Made by a program: the position numbers and the translations under genes. The notes under the pieces are model-generated. The model was not told where the DNA came from, ran no database searches, and was given only the letters and a program-made list of their open reading frames with translations. Shown one piece after another: positions 1-6,848 of a DNA stretch of 10,593 bases (within the stretch, counting starts at the first letter, position 1; each line of letters starts with the position of its first letter). This DNA is from Baffinella frigidus (taxonomy: Eukaryota; Cryptophyceae; Cryptomonadales; Baffinellaceae): NCBI GenBank assembly GCA_026770585.1, contig MU646304.1:1186352-1196944 (forward strand). The letters are read 5' to 3'.

Positions 1-55
1 CCCCCCTAGGACCCCCCTAGGGCCCTAGGCATAGGCCTACTGTAGGGTCCTAGGA
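1..55. repeat. CCTAGG-rich short repeat
   Basis: A degenerate run of CCCTAGG and its reverse complement at the left edge. It resembles decayed telomere-like units mixed with palindromic CCTAGG. It lies downstream of the kinase stop, so it could fall in a 3' UTR or in intergenic DNA. No gene is seen in 1-104. Confidence 0.5.
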
Positions 56-104
56 TGAGGCGGTTTCTTATGAGCGAGGTACCCCTGTAGCAAGCAAGCA
101 CGGC

Positions 105-131
105 TCAAAAGACGAGGCCGAAACGATCGCT
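105..131 (-). repeat. Copy of the kinase's last codons and stop
   Basis: Reads SDRFGLVF and TGA on the minus strand, duplicating the kinase end at 153-179 (GDRFGLVF and TGA) 48 bases downstream of it. After the first codon (GGC to AGC), all nucleotide differences are synonymous (CGC/CGT, GGT/GGC, CTT/CTC, GTG/GTC). No acceptor is obvious immediately before it, so whether it is ever used as an alternative terminus is unknown. Confidence 0.75.
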
Positions 132-152
132 GCTTTTGAGAAGCACCCACAC

Positions 153-1538
153 TCAAAACACAAGACCGAAGCGATCGCCGGCGCTCTGGCGCTTCTTGGC
201 GGGCTGCTCCTCCTTCCCGGGCGTCACTGGACGCTTGCGCGCGACCCTCCCCCCGGCTGTTTGCCCAAGGCTGCTCAGGGATTAAGGGTTAGAGATCAGG
301 GTTTAGGCACCCTGCACGAACCGGCGCCGATTTCAGGAGTGAGGCACGCAGTGCCACACCGCCGACCCGCGTTCTGAACGACCGAATCGCTCCAAATTCC
401 TGGCGAGAGTTTAGAGCAGGGACACCAGCTGGGGTGAAAGGCCTGGCGCGTTCAAGCACGGAAGTCCCCCGTACAACGGTTGAATATAATCACCTCAGAG
501 AGAGAGTGAAAGAGAGAGAGAGAGCGCGCGCGAGAGAGAAAACGAGGAGAGAGAGAGAGAGCAAGGAGCGGAGAGAGAGGGCGCGCGCGCGCTTGCGAGA
601 GAGAGAGAGAGAGCGGACCTGGTGAGGGTCGACGGGAAGGTGGGCATCTGATCAGCGCGCTTCGGAAGCGGGAAAGCCTTCCAGTAGTCATACCGCAGCG
701 CGTCCCGTCCCGTCGGACGCTTGTCTGGATCATACGTCAGCATGCTGTTCGGGGGTGGGGGAGTTACAATCTCTCGTACCGGGCGTACAATTACGTCAGT
801 AGTGGGGATGGTTATCTCTTAAGTGGCCAGGGGATCAAAATTGACCCCCGACAGGTCCTGGGCAGGCCCTAGAGCCCTACGGTATGGCGTGTGCACCTAC
901 TGGCCACTTACGGGCTACACCAGCACCATATATATACATGAGTCGTGCCGCAGCGCGTGCCGCCCCGTCGGACGCTTGTCGGGATCGTGCGTCAGCATGC
1001 TGTTCCCACCCAACAACCACGATTAGTCAGCATTACATTCCCGCCAAAGTGATCACAATTGGCTCGTCGGACGCTTGGTTGGATCGTACCTCAGCATGCT
1101 GTTCGGAGGGGGGGGGGGAGGGGGGGTCACAATCTCTCGTACCAGGCACGTTAGTACAGGGGATCGTCATACACCACAGTTATATATTAGCCGCACCGGA
1201 GCGCGCCCCAACGGACGCTTGGCCGGATCGTAGGTCATGCTGTTCTCGCCAAACAACCACGATTAGTCAGCATTACATTCCCGCCAAAGTGATCACCATT
1301 GGCTCGTCGGACGCTTGTCGGGATCGTACCACAGCATGCTGTTCGGGGGGGGTGGGGATGCTCAGGCGGGTCCGTCATAAGGCTCACAAGCTGGGAGACA
1401 TGCATGTGAAATAGTCAGGGGGTTCCCGTCCTAAGCCTGACCGGATTAGTTACCGACGCATTGCAAAACCTGCCTGGTTCAGTTTGGTGGGACTCTCGGG
1501 TGGAGCTCTGGAGCTTGCATGTGGAGAGAGAGAGAAAG

Positions 1539-1594
<56 letters not shown>

Positions 1595-4500
1595 GACAGC
1601 GAGCGAGCCAGAGAGAGAGATAGAGCGAGCGAGCGAGAGAGAGAGAGAGAGAGAAAGGCCACGGGCAGCGTGTCGCCGTGAGGGTGGCATTCGCGACTCT
1701 AGCAGTACGGCGCCAGAGGAGACGCAGGACAGGAATCGGGGAGTGCCTGTTGAGCATGTCGCGCCCCTCGGCTGACAGGTCCGGGAACCTGATCCGCGCC
1801 CAGCACCGCATTTCAGATCTCCAGCTCCGAGATGGGATCAGGATTTAGGGTTTAGGATTTATGTTTTAGGGCTTCGAGTTTAGAGTTCAGATTTCAGTTT
1901 TTTGGGTCCAGGTTTCAGGGTGTACCACTGGGCGAGGTTGTTGTACGACTGGGTCCTGTGGGAGGGGAGGACGGGGGACACAGGAGCTTTGGGGGGGGGA
2001 AATACGCACCCGCCGGGCGGGGTTGTTTTGCCCCTGTGGTTGTATGGTGGGAGTTCCGGGGGGGGGGAGAAATTGTTTAGGGTTCAAGGTTTGGTGTTTA
2101 GGGTTTAGGGTTGATGGGGCAGACGCGCACCGCTGAGCGAGGTTTTTGTACGGCTGAGCCCTGTGGGAGGGGAGGACGGGGGACACGGGGCAAGGTTGTT
2201 TTGCCCTTGTGGGGGTATGTTGGGAGTTCCGGGGGGGGGCAGAAACCGCTGTGCGAGGTTGTTGTACGGCTGGGCGCGCGTCTGCATGGCGGCAGCGTTG
2301 GGGAGCGAGGAGTAGCCCGGCCAGATCGCGTCGTTGGGCGCGCCGAGCAGGTCGTACGTCAACTGCGCGCGCGAGAGAGAGTTGCTTAAGTCAACTGTTG
2401 ACTCAAGTGTAGTTCAAGCGGCAGTGAGGATGATGTGTGAGCGTCGCGTCTCACACTGCACTGTCATATTGTACTTTTCGGGCCAGCGCGGATTTTCTCG
2501 AGGTCGGGTCGGGGTGTCGGGAAATGAAAATCTCGATAATTGGTGCGTCCATCTAAAGTTTTATGCTATCTTATGCATTGATATGATGACAAGATGCACC
2601 CCCCACCCATAATATGTCACAGATACTAGAGCCCTTTTTCGATTTTTTCGATTTTTCCCGACTCCCCGACCCCGATCCAAAATCCGCGCTGACCCGAAAA
2701 GTACAATATTGGGCGTCACATCCTGCTCTGCGCTGTGATATTCGGCGTGGCGTCCAACCCTATACTGCTACATTGTTCGCGTCGCGTCCAGCACTCTACC
2801 GCGGGATTTAGTGGAGGGTTGAGAACCCTGAGCTGCTCGACTGTACTGTGTGGCGTCGCGTCTGGCTCTGTACTACGGAGTGTAGTGTCGTGTCCTGCAC
2901 TGTACTGCAAAATTTGATGGAGGGTGCGAACCTTGAGCTGCTCGGTGTCATTCCGGCCCGGGAGCAGCGGCGCGTGGCAGAGGAGCTCGCCCATGATCGC
3001 GCCGCACGCCCATAGATCGATCGCTGATGAGTATGTTTTCGCACCCAGGAGCAGCTCGGGCGCACGATACCTGGTTTAGGGTTCAGGGTTTAGGGTCTAG
3101 GGTTTAGGGTTTAGGGTTTAGGGTTTAGGTTTTAGGTTTTAGGGTTTAGGGTTTAGGGTTTAGGGTTTAGGGTTCAGCAAACACTAAACCCTAAAACACG
3201 AACAAGAGACACCCGTGGGATGTTTGACTGTGTCGGATGCCGTGCGCATGGGAGGGAGAGACGTTTGTTAATACCGACAGCCAGAGTGGATGCACCCCCG
3301 CAGAGGAGCGCGGGGGGGGGAACAACTCTGCAAACAACTCTTGGGAGGAACAACTTAGCAGAGCGTGACGACTTTGGGCGTGTACGGCCGCAGGGGCCTG
3401 CCCAAGTCACAGAGGAGAATGGGCAGCGGAACAACGGACAATACCGTGACGACTTTTGGCGTGTATGGCAACTTACCAGAGCGTGACGACTTTGGGCGTG
3501 TACGGCCGCAGCGGCGTCCCGAAGTCCCGCGCCAGCCCGAAGTCGCAGAGCTTGAGAGAGCCGTTGGAGTAGAGCAGGTTCGACATCTTGATGTCCCGGT
3601 GGATCACCCACTGCGCCCCCCCCGACCGTCAGGCATGCTCTAGCTCTGCCTGAGCAAAACTGGGCTCGCCATAAAATAAATTCACAGCAGAACCCCAGTA
3701 CAAAAAGGGCAAGGGCAGCACATTGAAGGCGAAACCAGGTTGACTGAGACATAGGTACATGCTCGCGCGCTGGGGGCAGCATTTCCCGCACACACCATCA
3801 ACCGGGACAGGAAGCTACACAGGTGAAGAAGCAGCGCAAAACTACGAAAATGCAGTCCTCGGGACTGCATTTCGATCCTCAGGACTGCATTTCCGAAATA
3901 AAGTCCCGATGACTGCACTTGGGACTGCATTTCCAACATGCAGTCCCGAGGACTGCATTTCCATAGTTTTCGAAGGCTTCGCGAAGAGAAAAGGGATCCA
4001 AAACGGGAGTTGTACCAGAAAAAAGACGACCACTAGATGCATGGACCATACAGTTACGGCCCGTACACCAGTTTTCCTTTCCTGGTCTTTTCCAGGATGT
4101 TTTCCCCAAGGCATTTGATCCATTACTTCTGCGCGAAGCATCCGCAAATTGCTAATTTCCCGAACCAACCACCAACTCAGGCAACAAAACAGACCTGTTC
4201 ATGCATGTAGGCCACAGCATCCAGCAGCTGCATGAGGATGCGCTTGGCCTCAGCCTCTGAGAAGGGGGGCGTCGCTGATCCGTCCAGCAGCGCCGCCAGG
4301 TCGTGCTCGCAGTACCTGCCAGAGACCGGTCCTTGAGAATCGTAGTGAAACCCGGTTCTGCAAAGAAAATTTTCCCCCACGCACGAGGTTTCGACCGACC
4401 TGGGAACACAGCCGTCTTTCTAAGATTTCCACCAACAACCGGCCACCCACACGAGGCTGTCCATGCGAACAGATTCATAGGTTAATTATTGGATTATTGC

Positions 4501-6277
4501 CCAGGAAACACGCCAAAAGTCAGCATTCGATCACGTTTCCGTACGGACATCCGTAAGGAAACGTGATCATTTCCCCACAAATTTTAAAATGCTCTTTTGT
4601 TCTGTTCGCATGGATAGCCTCGTGTGGACTATGGGAGAAAAAAATCAGAAATCTTTCACGGAATAAAAGTCGAAATCAGACAACTTTTCGGAATCAAAGC
4701 CAAAATCAACTAGAATGATGGCCGAGGGTTGAGCTAGCGGAACAGAGTCTTTCTGTTATTTGAACCACGAATCGGCCACGTTGGCAGATGAATCAAGGAA
4801 TTCACCAATCTTCAAATAACCGAATTCGGTCATCACCTCCACAGGGAGCTCTGCCCAAGGCTCTTGCCTGGCAGGTTCCAAGGTGGCGCGGTGTTGAGAG
4901 CCTAGCTCCGTCTCAATCTATTTGAGCTCACTGATTTGCTGAGCCCGGGCTTTTTTGAGACTCATAATTGACGGATTTGCACAGCACAACCAGCATGTCA
5001 AATTGAGAATAATCGGTCAACCCGAGTGAGGCATCGCCAGAGATCTGATGGCCACCAACAAAATAATCGAAAAGTTGTAACTGTCCTCGATGGTCTACTA
5101 TAATCGTCGACGTTTTCAATCCGAAACTTGGGATTCTGGTGCATCATTCTGGCCAAAATCCTTGAGGGACCTCCCTGTTGAGAGGAGTTCTGTGCAGCGT
5201 CGTGGGAAAGGATGCTGGGGTCCGGACGAAGTGAAACGGTGCTGGAGATCAGCGTCAGTGAAAGGGTTCTTGGGGGGGAGACTCACTCGAAGACAAGAAA
5301 GACCGACTCGTGCTTTGCGCCGACCACCACCTGCCCCGCAACGGCTTTGACTCAGCTCACTGTCTCAGTCTATTTGGTCTCACCAATTGTTCATCAAATC
5401 TGAAAGGCGCTCACCTGCTAGCTCTTGCTCAGCCTATTCGGGCGCACCAATATGGTGGGCCCGGGCTCGGTTCCGCTTCAAAGTTGACGAATGTGTACGC
5501 AAAAAACCAGGAAGTTAACTTGGGAATAGTCGGCAGCACGAGGGAATCGTGGAGAGCAGATGCTTTGGCTGGTGTTCAGCGTTGCGGGGGTGCACCCTCA
5601 AACTGCATCGTCATCAGACCAGCATCATCGCCCGCCAAACATTTCTTGTGCGTGGGCGCGGGCCACACCTCTACCATGTCGACGATGTGGGGGTGGCGCA
5701 TGCGCTTCAGGATCGTCAGCTCCCGCAGCGCCGTGATGGGGAACCCCTCCTTCTCTTTCTCCATGCGCAGCTGTCGAGGACGAGCGCGCGTCAGCAACTT
5801 GCACCGTCGCAGAGACAACGTCGGATCAAACGACATGAGGTAGCAGAGACACGCGCAGGGGACGGACACTTACCCCTCGCACGATTCTGGACTGTAACTG
5901 GGATCTTGGGGCTGTGCGGGAGGGGATTCACCTTCTTGAGCGCATACACTTTCTGGCTCGCCTTATCCAGTGCCATGAACACCTGATCGGGAGGCGGCTC
6001 TCTTACTCCAAGTCGCATCTTCATATGCCAGGCAGCTAACACTGGACCGACGGATCCTGATTCAATCCCCATTAGCGTGCAGCCAACCCATTTGACATGA
6101 ACAGACCTGCCCGTACGTCCCCTCCCCCTGGAGCTGCTGCTTCTCGAAACAGTTTACAGAGCGGCATCCAAGAACTCCAAGCCCACCCATGCTTCTCGGC
6201 TCGCTGTCCAGGCTGCGCCGCGACGCGGGCCCAACGTCGCCCCCGCCCTCGGCACCCTCCTTGCCGTGCGCACCCAT
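153..6277 (-). CDS. CDK10/CDK11 (PITSLRE)-like cyclin-dependent protein kinase, complete, 10 exons
   Basis: Predicted Ser/Thr kinase of the CDK10/CDK11/CDKG group, whose known members pair with L-type or M-type cyclins and act in transcription, splicing or cell-cycle control. Exons read on the minus strand: 6277-6107, 5982-5932, 5770-5598, 4315-4195, 3610-3477, 3070-2932, 2362-2247, 1788-1747, 744-619, 246-153. They total 1167 nt, one frame, 388 residues plus TGA. Seen motifs: CRSV lead-in (38-41), Gly loop GEGTYG (51-56), ALKK with the ATP lysine (about 73), PITALRE helix (85-91), HRD (176-178), DFG (195-197), T-loop with [13 protein letters not shown] (210-222), [19 protein letters not shown], and C-terminal MPTFP followed by a Lys/Arg-rich tail ending FGLVF. 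All catalytic residues are present, so it is probably active. The hinge YCEHDLA, PLLPG and MPTFP favour CDK10; the KEKEGFPIT stretch and tail recall CDK11. Start: ACCATGG context, and an in-frame TAG at 6347-6349 with no intervening ATG. Oddities: a GC-AG intron after 1747, and a junction between 5598 and 4315 that needs a non-GT donor. The last exon's acceptor is inferred from frame and tail similarity. Confidence 0.9.
247..618 (-). other. Kinase intron 9 (last intron)
   Basis: Bounded by CACCAG|GTCCGC at the donor and GGGGAG|G at the acceptor. It holds a long GA microsatellite near its 5' end (494-615) and degenerate TTTAGGG units at 273-306, which read as CCCTAAA in the sense strand 25-60 bases before the acceptor. 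The acceptor lacks a pyrimidine tract and was chosen because it alone keeps the frame. An AACAG nine bases upstream is the alternative but breaks the frame. Confidence 0.6.
494..615. repeat. (GA)n / (CT)n microsatellite with GC interruptions
   Basis: Near-continuous GAGAGA with interspersed GCGCGCGC and AACGAGG. It starts a few bases inside kinase intron 9, so the transcript is CU-rich directly after the 5' splice site. Open frames through it encode only Arg/Glu or Ser/Leu low-complexity peptides and are not genes. Confidence 0.9.
690..1345 (-). repeat. Tandem array of copies of the start of kinase exon 9 with its 3' splice site
   Basis: The real exon start is at 744 (AACAG|C then ATGCTGACG). 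Four further copies of AACAG|CATG plus about 35-50 coding bases have boundaries at 999, 1098, 1239 and 1338. Copies 999/1239 and 1098/1338 are each exactly 240 bases apart, and 1012-1070 recurs at 1252-1310, giving a 240-base tandem unit with two exon-edge copies per unit. Translated on the minus strand the copies read [34 protein letters not shown] and [11 protein letters not shown] against [12 protein letters not shown] in the gene. There are no frameshifts; the one gap is 3 bases. All four copies lie in kinase intron 8. Confidence 0.9.
745..1746 (-). other. Kinase intron 8, GC-AG type
   Basis: The donor is AACAG|GCACTC at 1747/1746 and the acceptor is GAACAG|C at 745/744. GC-AG is the only splice that joins DMLN to MLTYDPDKR with the expected serine between them. 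About 600 bases are the exon 9 edge array. 1525-1655 is a microsatellite. 1346-1524 shows no gene or clear repeat. Confidence 0.8.
1525..1655. repeat. Compound (GA)n-(TA)n-(GA)n microsatellite
   Basis: A GA run, then about 16 TA units (1542-1573), then a longer GA run with GAGCGAGC interruptions. It lies in kinase intron 8, near the donor side. The overlapping open frames are low-complexity artefacts. Confidence 0.95.
1841..1922. repeat. Degenerate telomere-like repeat (TTTAGGG on +)
   Basis: Variants of GGTTTAGG, GATTTATG and GTTTCAGG. In kinase sense it is CCCTAAA-like and ends about 50 bases before the acceptor of exon 8 (1788), within the usual branch-point distance. CTAAA and CTAAC resemble branch-site consensus; that role is inference. 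Confidence 0.8.
1926..2280 (-). repeat. Tandem copies of the end of kinase exon 7 with its 5' splice site
   Basis: The true exon end ([19 protein letters not shown]) is at 2247. Two more copies end at 2131 ([19 protein letters not shown]) and 1926 (SYNNLAQ, CAGTG|GTACAC), both downstream in kinase intron 7. Each copy is preceded by CCCTCCCACAG|G, a good 3' splice site, so both look like complete micro-exons. The intronic spacer, including a C9-run and GGGCAAAACAACC, is duplicated too. The joined kinase frame does not need these copies. Confidence 0.85.
2074..2116. repeat. Short telomere-like repeat (TTTAGGG on +)
   Basis: GTTTAGGG, TTCAAGG, TTTGGTG and two exact TTTAGGG units. It lies between the second and third tandem copies of the exon 7 edge, inside kinase intron 7. 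Confidence 0.8.
2466..2709. repeat. Foldback (long inverted repeat) element in kinase intron 6
   Basis: The left arm from 2466 (ATATTGTACTTTTCGGG, then CAGCGCGGATTTT) is matched by the reverse complement of the right arm ending at 2709 (CCGCGCTGACCCG, AAAAGTACAATAT). The arms are about 70 bases with mismatches; the loop holds AT-rich unique sequence. This looks like a MITE or folded intron insertion. No transposase is present. Confidence 0.8.
2710..2931 (-). repeat. Copy of kinase exon 6 end plus donor, and degenerate tandem repeat
   Basis: The real exon 6 ends GAGCAGCTCAAG|GTTCGC at 2932. A copy GAGCAGCTCAGG|GTTCTC ends at 2827, about 105 bases into the intron, and the following bases (ACCCTCCA, then TAAAT/CAAAT) are copied too. 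The rest is a degenerate series around GGCGTCGCGTCC and ACTGTACTG. Confidence 0.8.
3071..3200. repeat. Interstitial telomere-like array (TTTAGGG)n ending at a splice acceptor
   Basis: About 15 near-perfect TTTAGGG units on the plus strand, so CCCTAAA in kinase sense. The array runs straight into the acceptor of kinase exon 6: CCCTAAACCAG|GTATCG at 3071/3070. At 3178-3200 the orientation flips (CACTAAACCCTAAAACAC). Confidence 0.95.
3359..3470 (-). repeat. Two copies of the end of kinase exon 5, one with a broken donor
   Basis: The exon 5 end ([21 protein letters not shown] at 3477) recurs at 3359-3409 with an almost identical coding part but CTCTG|CTAAGT, so the donor GT is lost. A second, more diverged copy at about 3441-3470 reads PYTPKVVTV. 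Both lie in kinase intron 5. The stretch 3201-3358 carries AACAACTCT/AACAACTTAG repeats and no gene. Confidence 0.85.
3611..4194 (-). other. Kinase intron 4
   Basis: The donor is GAACAG|GTCTGT and the acceptor GGGGGGCGCAG|TGG, with a G-run instead of a pyrimidine tract. It contains the hairpin cluster at 3838-3970. The remaining parts (3620-3837, 3971-4194) show nothing gene-like. Confidence 0.8.
3838..3970. repeat. Nested foldback element built of GCAGTCC/GGACTGC hairpins
   Basis: Outer arms 3838-3863 and 3945-3970 match as inverted repeats at 24 of 26 bases. Inside are near-perfect small hairpins: AATGCAGTCC, tcg, GGACTGCATT at 3849-3871, and ATGCAGTCC, cga, GGACTGCAT at 3938-3958. Partial GGACTGCATTTCC copies lie at 3880 and 3920. 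Foldback or MITE-like; no coding capacity. Confidence 0.9.
4447..4627. repeat. Inverted repeat pair with inner hairpin
   Basis: Arms 4447-4473 (CCACACGAGGCTGTCCATGC, then GAACAGA) and 4601-4627 are 27-base inverted repeats with one mismatch. Between them, 4529-4547 and 4550-4568 form a 19-base hairpin (GATCACGTTTCC, one mismatch, 2-base loop). The whole can fold on itself and is probably a small non-autonomous foldback element. Confidence 0.85.
4900..5511. repeat. Pair of diverged direct repeats
   Basis: About 95 bases starting CTAGCTC and ending with AACCAG (4900-4992) recur at 5417-5511: shared pieces are CTATT(T/C)G, GCCCGGGCT, (A/G)TTGACG(A/G)AT and AACCAG. A third partial copy, CTCAGTCTATTTGG, is at 5360. 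This is a likely dispersed repeat family within kinase intron 3. No tRNA-like box pair was found. Confidence 0.5.
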
Positions 6278-6848
6278 GGTGAGAGACCTTTGGATGTTCC
6301 CTTTGTCGACAGAGTGATGAAAGACGCTCCCGGCGTCTTCAGGATCCTATTCCTCCTCTCTGGTCCTGCAACGTGGCGCTTCCCTCGTCGAACAAGCGAT
6401 GCGCCACCCCCCTCTCGACTGCGATTCCACAGAAGTGTTGACTCCTGGATGGCTTTTCCATCCAGGCGAAATCGCACCTTTTCTTGAGGGAAATGTCAAA
6501 ACTCCAGCCTCACTTTGATCGTCACTACGGCTTAAGTGGCACCGGCCACTTTTGAAGGAACAAAAATTCGAGGTGGGCGCGGCGAAAGAAGGCCCCCGCA
6601 CGCAAGAAAACAGTGGGTATCAAGCGCTTCTGGTGCCAGATCTGAGCTGGATCTTCGTATCGGTCATATCTGCGCTCTCATCGCGAGCAAAGACGCCTGG
6701 AACGTACCAGCATCCTTGAGAAAGTCCACCTTCCGGCCCGCCTCCCGCGCGAAGGCCCGTCTCTGCCCAGAGCTTCTCCTGGGTCAGCTGCGCCGTCGCC
6801 CGTGCCTGGACCGGAGGCGGTTCAGGCGCTTCACCAAGTTGGGGCGCC
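6278..6848. promoter_or_regulatory. Probable shared divergent promoter region
   Basis: This lies between the kinase start (minus strand) and the tentative LRR-gene start (plus strand). No exon of either gene fits well here, although frames remain open on both strands. It contains a hairpin (CCTGGATGG at 6444-6452, CCATCCAGG at 6458-6466) and AAGTGG/CCACTT at 6534-6551. No clear TATA box is visible. The promoter role is inferred from gene arrangement only. Confidence 0.45.

Larger units (their letters stand above)
4316..5597 (-). other. Kinase intron 3 (about 1.3 kb, unusual donor)
   Basis: The largest gap between kinase exons. The exons fit perfectly as ...MTMQFE|YCEHDLA, but this needs TTTGA|GGGTGC (or GAG|GGTGCA) as the 5' splice site; the acceptor GGCAG|G is normal. 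It holds an inverted repeat pair (4447-4627), a hairpin (4529-4568), a small hairpin GTTATTTGAA/TTCAAATAAC (4755-4820), and two diverged direct repeats (about 4900-4992 and 5417-5511). A short open frame at 4928-5119 on the minus strand resembles nothing I recognise. Confidence 0.65.

Noticed and set aside
434-743. Open frames rich in Arg/Glu or Ser/Leu
   Set aside because: They are translations of the GA/CT microsatellite; only the 619-744 part on the minus strand is a real kinase exon.
884-1414. 176-codon plus-strand open frame
   Set aside because: It is antisense to the exon 9 copy array; its repeated peptides reflect the DNA repeat, and no known domain is seen.
3071-3200. True chromosome end
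   Set aside because: The telomere-like array is inside an intron with exons on both sides, so it is interstitial.
3174-3791. 205-codon minus-strand open frame
   Set aside because: It overlaps kinase exon 5 in a different frame and runs through intron repeats; no domain is recognisable.
4380-4460. [12 protein letters not shown] on the minus strand, resembling the CDK VVG...IFLV strand
   Set aside because: It cannot be joined in frame to exon 4, whereas the segment ending MTMQFE in exon 3 fills the same position and fits exactly.
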